Assembly: GCA_026419785.1 (NCBI GenBank)
Contig: JAODTK010005884.1
Coordinates: 1 to 64,000 of the forward strand
Direction: 5' to 3'
DNA from: Sclerodactyla briareus
Taxonomy: Eukaryota > Echinodermata > Holothuroidea > Dendrochirotida > Sclerodactylidae
DNA length: 64,000 bases
Every line of letters starts with the position of its first letter. Positions within the stretch are counted from its first letter, which is position 1. Positions 34,720 to 45,455 of the stretch are shown here, piece after piece. The notes under the pieces are model-generated. The model was not told the DNA's origin, did no database searches, and saw only the letters and a program-made list of their open reading frames with translations. Both the position numbers and the translations under genes were made by a program.

Positions 34720-37700
34720 CTAAACCATTCTCCTGAGACCAATAACTTCAGAGATCAATTCACCCCGCTTAACCCAATTTCCAGTTAACTGAAGCCGTTT
34801 CAAAATTCGATACCAAAAACCGCCACATCTACTTTTCGCAGTCATCCTCCGTCATGAAGTTGTTGCCATTCCCGTCACAGCCTCCGTAGACGAAAGTCTC
34901 ACATCGACCCTCGTTGGCGTACCAGCGTTCGAACGTGCCATCGCAAAAACCGACTTCCGGTGGAAGCTCGCATACATCTACCACTAATGAGAAAGAATAC
35001 AAAAATTGAAGGAGGATTGCAGGAAATGTTGAAAAAAGGTCTACGTTACACGCGCTGTGAAATGGACGGAATATCAAACGACAGTCATGTGGACAGCAAC
35101 AAAAATTGACTTACTTTGACCGTGACACTCGTTCTGGCACAATTCTCTTGTCATGAAGTTGTTTTCGTTCCCTTCACACCCTCCATAGATAAACTCCACC
35201 ACACTCCTCCTTGGCCGTGTCATAGGCCCACCGCGGGAAATATGCCTCACAAGGACCGGTGACGATGGGAATCGGCAGATATCTTTCAAGATTGATGAAA
35301 ATAAAAGAAGTTCAAGACAATTTTCAGGAGACCGGCTCCCACTACGAATGCTCTCACGACTATTGATTAAATTATATGGATGCATTCCTCCGAAACACTA
35401 GCTCAATGAACTCATGTACTGTATTCTTTTGTAACAGAGATGTTTTACCCTATTAACGGCGAGCTGAGACTCATTTGCCGGGAAAAGATCAGAAGTACCG
35501 ATTTCCATGTAGCAGACCCCCGGTGAGCAGTATATTTGCAGTTGTGGCCACCGATCTCAACCTTCTCAGGTCGGTGCCAGGGACATGCACTTGAGTCCTC
35601 TGAATTCCAACAAAAGCGTTAGCGTACGGAAGACCCAGGCAGGCATATGTGCGAAGTATTCACATATTCTCATTACGTTTTGCTCCCTTTTAATTTAATT
35701 CCCATGCACCATCGAGCTTCTTTCCTAGCCTCACACAGAGCTCACCTCTTAGCCCAACCTGGTACAATCTATACTCGCAATTGGGTGAAATGTTCACAGC
35801 TTTAGAGGATTCGCTCAAGTACAGTCAATTCAGTGATAGTCAGATAGTACAGTCATTCTGAGTCAGGTGGCTCAAGAACCGACTTCTGACGAACCTGCCA
35901 TCATAGACGAGGGCGTCGGAACCGGGGGATATGGGGAGCCAGTCCACAAGGAAAAATGCGGAGGGCGGAAGATATATACATCCTCTACGACCCGTCCGTC
36001 GAAGAAGCACTTTCTTCAATAACAATAAAGACATTCGCTGGTTTTTTTTTTTTTGCATTACCTACATTCCCCGGAGCCCGGAGACGCTTTCACAGTGGCT
36101 TAGTGCCAAATATATTGTGACTAAGCCTTAAGGTTTGTTACATTTGCCTTTCCTGACATTTTCCTAAAAATCATGAGTAGAATATGATAGCCAAGCAGTT
36201 GACCACGAAATCGGGGGAATATGACACTGCAACATTCACAATGGCGTGTGGGTGGTGTGCTTTATTGCAACAAAATTGCATCAACAACCATCTGAAAATA
36301 CCAAAACTTCCCCAGAATGCTCAAACCAAGTGAAAATGCAAAATGAATTCTGAACGGCGAGGGTGTTACACAGGGACATTGGGACATTCCGTGTGCGGGA
36401 GCTAGTACGTGTTGTCTGGGAAGCGGGGGAAGGAGCCAAAGGCCCCTAATAATACAAGTCTAGGTTTCGAAGTCAGACGAGAATGAAGATTCCAATATTT
36501 CTCGTCATTTGTGATCATGGATGTATCCATTCACATTAGATCCACATGCACTCCTACCGTCCACCACCAGTCAGCAACGCAACAAACTGACATCCAGAAT
36601 GTTCTTCAACGAACTTGCCTCGCTACTAGAATCAAATGCCACATTTCCGGGTGAATTGCTAATGCCCGGTGTTTCCAACTACCATGTTGATGTTGCTAAT
36701 GATCGAGATGCTACAATCTTCATGGATCTTTTAGAACCAGCAGGTCTACAAACAGGTCTGCCCTACACTTAGAAACATCACTGTCCGGACCGGGCTTCCA
36801 TCTGACCACAATTCGTTAAATCAGATGTAAACATCACCCTCCACCAGTCAAGACCGTGTTTGTTTTGCCAGATTTGAGACATATAGCTGAAGGATTTTGT
36901 TAAAGACATCGAGGCTTCCCCTCTGTCATCCTCGCCCATGGCAGATCTGGATTGCTACATTGAGCAGTAAGAGTCAGTCCTCTGTGAGCTTGACAAGCAG
37001 GCTCCAATAAAGAAAGAATCTTGGTACTTCGGAAAATGGCTCAAGTGGTATGCAAGATGGACTACGGGATTTGAAGCGTGAACACCTCTCTGAGGTTTTT
37101 TTTAAGGTTTGTTTTTAGTAGACTGCCGAGCAGTGGATCTTTCCTATTCAAGGCCCAGCAAGGATACAGACCTGGATACATGAACCTATTGTCAGCCGCG
37201 TATCCCTCAACAGGTACACGGAATAGGCAATCCCTTTGTGTACCTTGATGGGGGGGGGTTGTAATCACACGCAGACGGAACTTGCAAATTGCCTATACCC
37301 CTCGTTTTGTCCCTGCTCCAATCCTTTGTGCTGAGCGTCCAGCGAGAAGGGAACAGGTACAGGTTCTTTGGTATGACCCGACCGGGATATTGAATCCCGG
37401 TCCCTCGGGTGGAAGGCCGACGCTCTACCAACTGTGCCAACCACTCGGTGAAGAGGAGAGCTGGCCGGGTACCACACGTTCAATACACACGTGTCCGGAG
37501 TTTTAAGGCGGACCGTTTCCAATTCCAGGGTGGCTCAAAATACACAGGGCGGAGATGAGGGGGCCGGAACTTTGGAGCCCTATGCTCACGTCAGCCATCA
37601 TGCTTCAGCCTCTACTAAAAATGTGGAAATATTACGCTCCGCGCGTACTGGTGGTCTCGTCGTTGGTAGCCTACTTACTGAACTAGTTGCGAGAAAATTC

Positions 37701-39210
37701 ACTTAGGCCACTTCTGACCAAAAATCTGGGCAATTTGATGCTATTCCTATGCTCGAAAACTCTGGTACGGCAGCAGCTTCAGGGATGTGCCATTCCCTGC
37801 CATCTGGGACGCCCCATTTGTTCTGGTAGGTGGTTTAGTTTAGTTCAGTTTTAGTTTAGTTTAGTTTAGTTTAGTTTAGTTTAGTGTAACCGGGTCAGGA
37901 AGAAGAAAAGCCTCATGGAAGGACCTGAAGCCACAACATCCCAAAGAGGAGAATAACCCAAATGCCTAAAGAATTCGCCCACAACTCTTAAGAAATAAAT
38001 CAAGACTGGTCTGAACGCATCAAACTCTCAGATAGAACAACATTTTCAGGAAAGCGGTTCACTCATTAATAACTCAGTGCGAGAAAAAATATGTCAATCG
38101 ACAGCGTTTGCCACGAAGCTTGAGGCAATACCCCTAGTGTGGAACATCTAAAATCGAAGAAATACTGACAGAAGACAACATAAACTGGGAAGCGCGTTTG
38201 GAAATTTCACTGTTTAGCCAAGAATCCCGTAATCCAACACGTCAGTTTGCCGTCGTGAGCAAAATCTGGAACTCATCATATTTTTTTGATACTTTGAACA
38301 TTAGCGCAAAAGACAGCTCGCTAAACTTGTCTATCTGATATTTCATTGCCGGCCTAGTTCCGCTGCGTTGACTATATTTACGACCTTGTCCGTGGTGAAA
38401 CTGATACCATCCCCCCGAAACTAGTTCAACAACCCTCCCACACAGAAATAACCAACTTTCCTACCACTGAGGCCCCAGTATTGCGGGTGAAGACCATCCC
38501 TAGCGAAAAGATCCATCCTTCCCAGAAGAAACAAGAAACGTCCATAAACTGCATGCCCTCCCCTGCATGGCAGTCCAACTCTAACCACCTGTTGAGGCCC
38601 GCTATCTTCCGATCAGTAACCCGACTGTCAAACCTGGGAGGAATACCACTTATCGCGACTTTAGACCTAGTAGACTTTAACCTGCACAGTAACTCTTGGC
38701 ATGGCAATCCTTTAGGGAATGGTCGAGCCCTCTCACCGCCCCCTGGATAAATCTCAGCTACGCGCTGCCACCTAGTAGAGGTGGGTTATTGAAAACATGC
38801 TGAATAGAACCAGTGATTTAAATTGCGATAGATTGTCAGAAAATTTGTCGAAGTGGGAATTGGAATCAACCATGAAAACAAACACACATTGTGGGCAGAT
38901 TTCAACAAATGAAAGTATCGTGAACATTTCACAGGAAATTAGTTGTTACATGCTCCCAACTCACAGCTTACCAGGCTAGAATTTAATGCAACGAGTTTCT
39001 GCCTCCCAATTCATTCCATGGTCCCTGCGAGCATAGTCATAGACAGTATGATGAGAATAGATGACTGTAGACACAGGCTGGTATTCTTTTCAGCACCAAC
39101 GTCTGTGTATCATCCACCACGTATTACTATATATATATATATATAGATATATAATATATATAATATATATATATAGATATATAATATATATAATATATAT
39201 ATATAATATA

Positions 39211-39252
<42 letters not shown>

Positions 39253-41608
39253 TATCTTAAGTATATGAACTGATACCAGTGACTACGAAACAATAATTCA
39301 CAATTCGACTATATTTTCATGAACGTGACGGTTACTGAGACGACTCGAACCGTTTTGAACTCGTATGTAAAGTCAGTATGTAATCTCATGCAGCCATATG
39401 ATACACGTGTATCGATGCGTTGAAAAACACTGTCATAGTACCTCCCATTGTGCCAATGTACTCACTCCATCACTCCATGCAGCTAGCTACTCCCTGAATC
39501 GAAGGCTGCGTTCGACTGTTACACTATGCACACATCTAGGCTATGAGGCAATGCGCCAATCCATATAACATTCAAGAACTCATCAGGGGGAACGGAAGAA
39601 TTACTAGTAACGCGACAGAGGCTGCGTTCGACTGTTACACTATGCATACATTCTAGGCTATGAGGCAATGCGCCAATCCATATAACATTCAAGAACTCAT
39701 CAGGGGGAACGGAAGAATTACTAGTAACCGCGACAGAGGCTGCGTTCGACTATTACACTATGCATACATTCTAGGCTATGAGGCAATGCGCCAATCCATA
39801 TTACATTCAAGAACTCATCAGGGGGAACGGAAGAATTACTAGTAACCGCGACAGAGGCTGCGTTCGACTATTACACTATGCATACATTCTAGGCTATGAG
39901 GCAATGCGCCAATCCATATAACATTCAAGAACTCATCAGGGGGAATGGAAGAATTACTAGTGAGCAGAGTAGTGGTCAGATTGAGCTCGGTATTTCTACT
40001 AACATTATTTGAATGGATTTGATGGATTGAGAATGAGGGGGAAATCAATGAGCTCATGGTAACATTGTGGCCAGGTTCAATCAGCATTTGTTTTGATTGA
40101 TAAGTATTTTTTACTTCCACGGATCTGGTCACGTCCTGGATCATTCATGTGACTGATGACTCACATGTTATGGTGGATGATCCGGGATCAATCGAGAGTG
40201 AAGGTCTCTTCTTTGACCCTTAGAACACGAACGAGGTTGAGGTATCATACACTTGAAATTGTTACGTCTTACAATTATCCCATCCCAGTGGCTGACACAG
40301 TTGGGGCGTCGGCATTTTTACCCAGAAGTAAAATGCCTGTAAGTGTTACCTAAAATTCTAGACGGGAATGTTGGGATGTTTGAAATATTTTATGAATATT
40401 TTGAGACGAAAGAGGGCTAAATTATTTGTGGAAATTCATTTTGTCTATACTCCATAGTGAAGTCTTTTTTTTGGCCATAATCCCGGAATTTGGCAGAAAA
40501 ACCAAGAAAAGGAGCCCTATTCGAGGAACTGGGTTCGATCCCGTTTAACCCATACCAAGTATTTCAAAACCCGGTGCTCTCATGAAGGGAAACCAACATT
40601 ACAGTCAAGAGCAGGAGAGAACAATTAGTGTGTTACAAGTTTTACTCCCATACACGGCAAGGCGTTCGGCCATGCCATTGCGGTCACTTATGACTCATGA
40701 CCTTGAATGACCTTGGTGACGATAGAGGTCAGGCTGCCAATCCATTGGTTGCGAGTTCGAAGCCCATTGAAATCCATTACATTTTTTCACAAGTACATCT
40801 TCTGTTGGACGAGGCATGTTCCCTGAAAAGTCCAATGCTGCCCACTTGTGAGGTGAACTGTGAAGAGTATGAGCGCCGTATGTGGTATGTTTCCCGATGG
40901 ACACTGTAAAATGACGTATACTGAAATGATACGTCTGGGGTGAACAAGCAAGAGGCGCGTGCTGTATATTACGGTTGTAACAAGTCACTGACGATCTGTG
41001 GAGCGCTTCGAGCATGTCTTGGACGTGCAAGGGACAAACAAAACCGAATTCCTTCGATAACCTTGGATGACATGACGGCCATGTTTGATGTGCTCCGTTC
41101 CACCATTGGCAGCTACTCACGAATGACCATTGATTGGACTTTGCCACAGGGTGTTATTACTCTCCTATATATTTCGGTTTAGGGCCTCTACTTGACCCTT
41201 GGGGTCATTGACAGGCACTAAAAAAATCGGGTCCATCCACACTACATAACGAACACATGGACCGAATATGAACTCGATGCACACTTGCGTTTTTTAATAT
41301 CGTGCTGACAGGGGATGTCACATACACATACACACACGCGCAGACCCATACATACGTAGGTGACTGCATAGATTCCTTTGCCGTTGGCAAGAAATCGGAA
41401 AGCGTGAAAACTTACCCTCGTCAATCTGTGGTTCCGCCGATTCAGAGGTGTCTCTGAAACCGAAGTAACAAACGAGAGCAAAGGCTGTCGCTACAAGGAT
41501 GACGACTGCCACATGGATGAGTGTCCGTATCCTACTGAAACTCTGCTTCTCATCCTTCTCATCCTCGTCTCCCTCCTCCATTTTCATATCCTCTACGTTA
41601 CCGCTCAT
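34720..41608 (-). CDS. Candidate type II membrane protein with two Kunitz (BPTI) domains
   Basis: Three exons on the - strand fit together in phase: 41608-41416 (start, acidic tail, transmembrane helix; ends phase 1), 35282-35115 (Kunitz domain, phase 1 to 1) and 34983 to 34829 or 34720 (second Kunitz domain, starts phase 1). The model is a cytosolic tail of about 28 residues, one membrane helix, a stalk of about 13 residues and two extracellular Kunitz domains; such domains usually inhibit serine proteases. Both P1 positions are acidic (Glu, Asp) rather than Lys/Arg, so trypsin inhibition is not expected. The Kunitz exons are certain as a domain family; linking them to the first exon across a 6.1-kb intron is inference from phase and order. 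Three single-base indels break the frame. Extra exons may lie in the intron. Confidence 0.5.
34829..34983 (-). CDS. Kunitz domain exon 2
   Basis: The acceptor TTTCTCATTAG lies 131 bases after the previous donor. The frame is open through [15 protein letters not shown] and [10 protein letters not shown], then stops at TAG before the sixth cysteine. Dropping one A from the four-base run at 34833-34836 gives the expected C-x3-C-G-G ending and runs on to a TAG at 34720. The Cys2-Cys3 spacing is 13 rather than the usual 15, so the loop below the reactive site is two residues short. P1 is Asp. Confidence 0.88.
35115..35282 (-). CDS. Kunitz domain exon 1
   Basis: The acceptor is CTTGAAAG and the donor A|GTAAGT; the exon is phase 1 at both ends, as usual for Kunitz exons. 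All six cysteines are present with standard BPTI spacing (8, 15, 7, 12, 3), together with the GPC reactive-loop start, PRW, YGGC and NNF motifs. The reading uses three segments: a base is missing near 35270 and an extra G lies near 35199, and the two together restore the frame. The P1 residue after the second Cys is Glu. Domain identity is certain; whether the indels are biological is not. Confidence 0.88.
36510..37085 (+). mobile_element. LINE fragment: endonuclease-domain remnant
   Basis: One frame reads [20 protein letters not shown], then a [15 protein letters not shown] stretch and [17 protein letters not shown]. This matches the late part of the apurinic-type endonuclease of jockey-superfamily LINEs, around the G-D-F-N-x-H-V-D motif, here with the D-F changed. 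Downstream pieces ([18 protein letters not shown]) in shifted frames fit the linker before the reverse transcriptase. Stops and frame changes are frequent. It sits in the long first intron of the Kunitz gene, opposite in orientation. Confidence 0.7.
37260..37452 (-). mobile_element. tRNA-headed SINE, family B
   Basis: On the - strand an A box (TGGCACAGTTGG, 37428-37439) is followed by GTAGAGCGTCGGCC and a B-box region with a two-base insertion (GGGATTCAATATCCCGG). The body carries GCTGGACGCTCAGCACAAAGG, a pattern seen in invertebrate tRNA-SINEs. It is not a functional tRNA gene: there is no acceptor stem or intact T loop. Confidence 0.7.
37833..37925 (-). mobile_element. SINE family A tail with (TTTAG)n
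   Basis: A (TTTAG)n run at 37833-37885 is followed by ACCGGGTCAGGAAG...CCTCATGGAA. This resembles the TACGGGTTCAGGAAGCCAATTGGACTCATCGTGGAA block next to the TTTGATT tail at 62618-62675. Read on the - strand it is a SINE 3' end with a simple-repeat tail. Only about 90 bases are recognisable. Confidence 0.5.
38426..38750 (-). mobile_element. LINE ORF1 fragment with SGNH/GDSL esterase-like domain
   Basis: The - strand reads [20 protein letters not shown], then [16 protein letters not shown] and [14 protein letters not shown]. In the neighbouring frame [20 protein letters not shown] gives the D-G-x-H block with the catalytic Asp and His of SGNH esterases, followed by GKLVIS. CR1- and L2-type LINEs of fish and invertebrates carry such a domain in ORF1. 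One frame change separates the two parts. It lies in the long Kunitz intron, in the same orientation as the host gene. Confidence 0.7.
39126..39257. repeat. (TA)n microsatellite, self-complementary
   Basis: About 130 bases of TA with regular GATATATAATATATA interruptions repeated twice near the start. All frames read Tyr/Ile only. It lies in the long Kunitz intron, shortly before the 118-bp minisatellite. Confidence 0.95.
39504..39961. repeat. Minisatellite, about 3.9 copies of a 118-base unit
   Basis: Units start with GGCTGCGTTCGACT at 39504, 39620, 39738 and 39856 (periods 116, 118, 118). The copies are nearly identical, differing by a few substitutions and 1-2-base gaps, and the first copy differs most. 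The last copy breaks off after GAATTACTAGT. The period is not a multiple of three and there is no coding across units. High identity shows that the expansion is much younger than the surrounding LINE debris. Confidence 0.95.
40690..40800 (+). mobile_element. Possible SINE head (B box)
   Basis: GCGAGTTCGAAGCCC at 40751-40765 is close to a pol III B box, preceded by GATAGAGGTCAGGCTGCCAATCC, which could be an altered tRNA-like arm. The A box is unclear. Another B-box-like GGGTTCGATCCCG lies near 40528-40540. Confidence 0.35.
41280..41397 (+). repeat. Dispersed repeat with CA-rich tail, copy 2
   Basis: ATATCGTGCTGACAGGGG, CA-rich sequence, then GTGACTGCATAGATTCCTTTGCCGTTGGCAAGAAATC mirror the copy at 3698-3810. 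It ends just before the donor of the membrane-anchor exon on the opposite strand. Confidence 0.65.
41416..41608 (-). CDS. Membrane-anchor first exon of the Kunitz gene (candidate)
   Basis: The ATG at 41608 opens [20 protein letters not shown], a highly acidic tail. Next come a basic SFSRIR and a 22-residue hydrophobic helix at about residues 30-51 ([19 protein letters not shown]). The exon closes at GAG G|GTAAGT, a perfect donor, in phase 1. Acidic tail, Arg before the helix and no cleavable signal fit a type II anchor. The frame is also open upstream of this ATG, so the true start could be earlier. It sits inside a 181-codon open frame, one of the longest in the window. Confidence 0.55.
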
Positions 41609-43320
41609 TATGTTGCAGGTTGCGATCGAGTTTTTTGGGGAAAAGTCGCCTTCTCTCTCAGAGGACCAGACTTTGATGTCGATATTGCAGTCAAGTCCAC
41701 ACGATGGACTGACAATCGACGTACGAGACGTTATCGGTCTCACGTGTCGAAAAGATGGTCTCTCAGCACAGGTTACGTATTCACGATAACAGGGTTTGCT
41801 AGCAGGAATAGACTTTGCCCGCTGATAACGACCTAATGAGGGAAATATTTGTATTGCCAACAATCGACAGAATGTCAGCTCGCATATTTAGTTTGCCGGC
41901 AAACAGGGTCGCCTCGCGCAGAGGGTCTCTTGAGTTTCAAGACAATATGACAAGTTTCCTTTTCGGCCGTATCTCCTAATATCAGAAAGTGACTACAGTG
42001 AGGTCTATACGAGGCCAAGAACTAAACGACACCGGTTTCCCCGATAGAGTGATTTCTTCATCAAGTTCGTTAGGTCTAATGACACGGATCATGCGGTATT
42101 GTAGGCTTACCAAATTCAATGGGCTTTCTTCATTGTTTTCCTAATCAGTTCATCTTGGCGCCATTGCTGATATTCCCTGTCTGTCAATGGAGTCGGCTAC
42201 AGAGACGACAAGACCACTACACAACAAAATTCACAAAACTCCTGGTTTGTGATATGGAGTACGAAGACACCCCATATTGCACTTTGCACCCCCTGCGCCA
42301 TTGAACATCTGGCAATCTTTACGGAAGTCCGGGCTGGCAACACATGTCCTTCTTATTGGTTCCTATTTTTAAGTTGAGTAAGTGAAATAGATTCGCAGTA
42401 TACGAACGTATTGATTTATTCACTGACAATTCACTAAATCCAAATCAATCTCCATGTCAAATGTCGACTAAAATCAGGTCAAGTTCAACTCAGCGTGGGT
42501 TGAGCACTCTTTGAAAAATGTTGTGTAACTTACACACCTTTCCCGGTGTTGTGTGAAAAATTACACAATCATTGTGTATAATCTGCACAGTTTCACAGAC
42601 TGAAACAAGGGAGAAGGGGGCCTATGTTTTAATGAATACCTTCGATACTAGTATGGTATCTCAACTCTTCTTCAAAATCGGGAAGAATTGACCATTCAAA
42701 CGAGATACGCCGAGTGATAGTGGACGGGTGACTGGCCTTCAGGCGCAGAATCTACAAGGTGTTATTTAACAATGATGGAAACATCGGATAATCCCACGAA
42801 CGCACATTGTTTCAATATTTCAAGTTGAGGGGAAAAAGGACATGGACAATGAGACTTTGCTTCAATTCGAATCATTGGCGCGATCACTTCTCCAAGTGCT
42901 AATTTTATTTAGAAAAAAATTGTGGTATTCTTCCTACATATATTTCATGTGATTATAGTTAACATTAGCGACTAACAGGGAGGTTTCCATCCCTTCAAAA
43001 CAAAATCCGTTGTATTCTGTACCTCACTTCGCTTGCTCTTCTCTTTGGTTTTTCAAGGAACCTCTCTTCCGAACAATTTCACAGATAGATCTCCGCATCT
43101 ACGTTATTAGACCATAACTGTATAACTCGTAGATTTCACTTAGTGCAGAACTGGAATGAGCGAACAGCGTCGCAAATATTAACGGCCCTATGTTTGGAAT
43201 TCCACTACTATTGGGAACTCGAAGAACGGAGTCCTCTTCAGATTATCTAGTCAGAAAGTATCAGGAAATCTAGTGTTGAGACTGTTTTTTTTTTCCTCGC
43301 CGAAAGAATCTATGCGATCA
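41609..43320. other. No gene recognised
   Basis: This is the upstream side of the membrane-anchor exon. No TATA box or promoter could be picked out with confidence. A repeat copy with short GTGTAA/TTACAC inverted motifs lies at 42505-42600. Confidence 0.4.
42505..42600. repeat. Short inverted-motif repeat, copy 1
   Basis: GCACTCTTTGAAAAATGTTGTGTAA, then GTGTTGTGTGAAAAATTACACAATCATTGTGTA. Related sequence recurs at 47178-47280. Repeated TGTGTAA/TTACACA motifs make both copies able to fold. Confidence 0.6.
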
Positions 43321-43322
43321 TG

Positions 43323-43359
43323 CATGTGTGTGTGTGTGTGTTTGTACGTGTATGTATGT

Positions 43360-43395
<36 letters not shown>

Positions 43396-43416
43396 GGTGT
43401 GGGTTTGTGGGTGTTT

Positions 43417-43449
<33 letters not shown>

Positions 43450-43463
43450 TGTGTGTGTGTATG
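43323..43463. repeat. (GT)n microsatellite with GC core
   Basis: TG and TATG repeats run for about 140 bases and include TGTGTGCGCGCGCGCACGTGTGTG. This alternating purine-pyrimidine run is favourable for Z-DNA. All long frames here are repeat translations and not genes. Confidence 0.95.
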
Positions 43464-44012
43464 AAACTCGTTTCCGCACGATATCTGGATGCTCTGGCAA
43501 TTCGGCAAAAAATGCATGGAATTTGGAGCTGACCAAAGTAAACATTTAAAAAAAATGCTGATCTATTGGATTATCATTTCTCTGCTCACAACGTATACTG
43601 GTATAGCACAAGACTCAACAAATCAAATCTGCTTCTGGGGTCATTATTTGAGGGGCCGTTGGGGAAGGGGGTCACAAGTCACTGAAATGAGGACTATTTG
43701 TAGTAATCTTGGGTCGCATGCATCTGTTATTACATTTATGAATATGTGACCATGTACCATTAACATACCAAATGTCAAGTTGCCATGTTCATGATTGGTA
43801 CAAAGTCGAAAAAATAGGGAAGGAATATTGTGTATCGGTAAGAACAAGAACGCATACATAAGATGCATGCATGTAGGAATTCAGTTCGAGTCTCGACTCG
43901 GGGCTCCAGCCCCCGGAGTTTATTTCACTATTAGCTTATGTGGGTATAAATGGTTCAATACCAGTTATGTAGGGAATAAGATATGCAGAATATAATATGA
44001 GTATTTGCCATA

Positions 44013-44450
44013 TACAACAGCCACGGCAGCACTGGCCAGACTGATAGGATTGGAGGAGCAACCTCAGTTTTTCCGTCTCTTCAGGTTTACTAGTTGTCTC
44101 TATCCTACTCTATGGTTGGGAGACATGGACACTTCTAGCAGACAGTGGTAGGAGAATTCAAGCCTGAGGATACTGCTCGGCATTTCTCCTACTGATCATC
44201 ATCAGAAGACGCAAACCCTTGGTTTGGTCACACTACGAGACACGACAGCCTCTCCAAGACCATGCTCCAGGGCACCGTCGAGGGCGGCGGCAGTCGAGGC
44301 CGGCCACGAAGAAGCTGGGCAGACAACATCAAAGGTTGGACGGGCCTGGCGATGCCGGAACTGCTTTCCAAGGTTACGACAGAACAGCATGGAGGAAGAT
44401 GACAGCTTCAAATGTTATGTTCCCCGACGACTTCTAGTCATGGACTGAGT
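44013..44450 (+). mobile_element. LINE 3' fragment (RTE/jockey-like reverse transcriptase C-terminus)
   Basis: Frames in order read TATAALARL, SILLYGWETWTLLADSGRRI, a HHQKTQTL stretch, DTTASPRPC for the usual DSLSKT, and a Gly/Arg-rich part followed by the WADNIKGWTGLAMPELL type block. It ends near a MFPDDF and VMD type stop at about 44448. This is the thumb and C-terminal tail of a non-LTR retrotransposon common in invertebrates. Several frame changes mark it as inactive. No poly(A) tail is clear. Confidence 0.8.
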
Positions 44451-45339
44451 GAGTGATTTGCCATATACTCAACCGACTCTAGATGTTTTGTTGTCTTAGA
44501 CATCATCCCAACTGCAAAATAGACCGATGTGTAGTGTTCACTGTAACTAATTTTAGCCCTCCTCACTCGATTGAATAATTTATCTGCTAAATGAGAGCCC
44601 GAATGGTGAGTACATGTATTGTTCGCTATACGAAAATTTCTCAGGTATTCATGTGGGCGTTATTGTTAAGTTTTCTCTCTGACTACCCTCTCCTTCAATC
44701 CACCTCCCCACCTCCTCTACATTATCCCCATACGAAATGTCCCAGGTGTTCATGCGGGCAATATTTTCTTTTTTCTCCGACTACTCTCCCCTGCCATCCA
44801 CTTCCCCCATGCACCTCCTTTACACTTAACACAAACTCCCCACTAATGTTCTCGCTGATATTACCGGAATCAGGGACACACTCACTCTGACAATCCAGAA
44901 ACGTTAGTTGCGGCAGCGCCTGGTTGTACTTACAGGTCCCCAATTAGCAGCTCTTCGGTACGAAGAAACAATGGTAGTGAGCTATTGGCTCCGGCACAGT
45001 TGATCGGGCCTTCAACAGGATTCGAACACATAACTTTCGATGATATTCGATGGATTGAGTACATATTTACCGCATTCATAAGCAGGTCTTGGGGCGCAAC
45101 CACTGACTGAAAGTTGGAAGAGTGGGTCCAAGCAGTCACGAGAAAGTTTTTGTGTGTGGGAAAGGCATTATGTATCGAGGACTTCCCAGTACTCGTGGGT
45201 CCCGCGTCCCCCTCCGTGAGCACGTCCTTGGGCAAATCAGCATGATTTACTCTCGACTCTCGACGGAAACTAGCGGCGCCGACGGCTTTTTTTTCGAGTT
45301 GTGAGGAATTGGCCTACACGCTGATATACGGAGCATGCA

Positions 45340-45455
45340 GAGCATCGCCACCAGGAACCTTTACAAAGGTCCTTGTATGAATGCCCCGGGGATTGACCCA
45401 GGGACCTCCGTATTGTGAGTCGCGAAGCCCAGTCAATATTGACCACGGCCCGAGG
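45340..45455 (-). mobile_element. tRNA-headed SINE, family C
   Basis: Read on the - strand: GGGCCGTGGTCAATATTGAC, GGGCTTCGCGACTCACAATA and GGAGGTCCCTGGGTCAATCCC, in the order A box, anticodon-like arm and B box. The B box lacks the usual TTCGA. A short body follows toward 45340. It is not a tRNA gene because the stems do not close. Confidence 0.6.

Noticed and set aside
37382..37439. Possible tRNA gene
   Set aside because: A and B boxes are present, but the B region carries an insertion and no acceptor stem closes; a SINE body follows.
39061..39293. Tyr/Ile-rich frames
   Set aside because: Translations of the TA microsatellite.
40528..40540. GGGTTCGATCCCG, a perfect pol III B box
   Set aside because: No A box at a proper distance upstream and no repeat body; may be chance or a SINE relic.
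40940..41182. 80-codon + strand frame with [20 protein letters not shown]
   Set aside because: Looks protein-like, but no domain, no clear acceptor and only a weak donor; the other strand has a longer frame overlapping it.
43251..43549. Overlapping His/Thr-rich and Cys/Val-rich frames
   Set aside because: Translations of the GT microsatellite on both strands.
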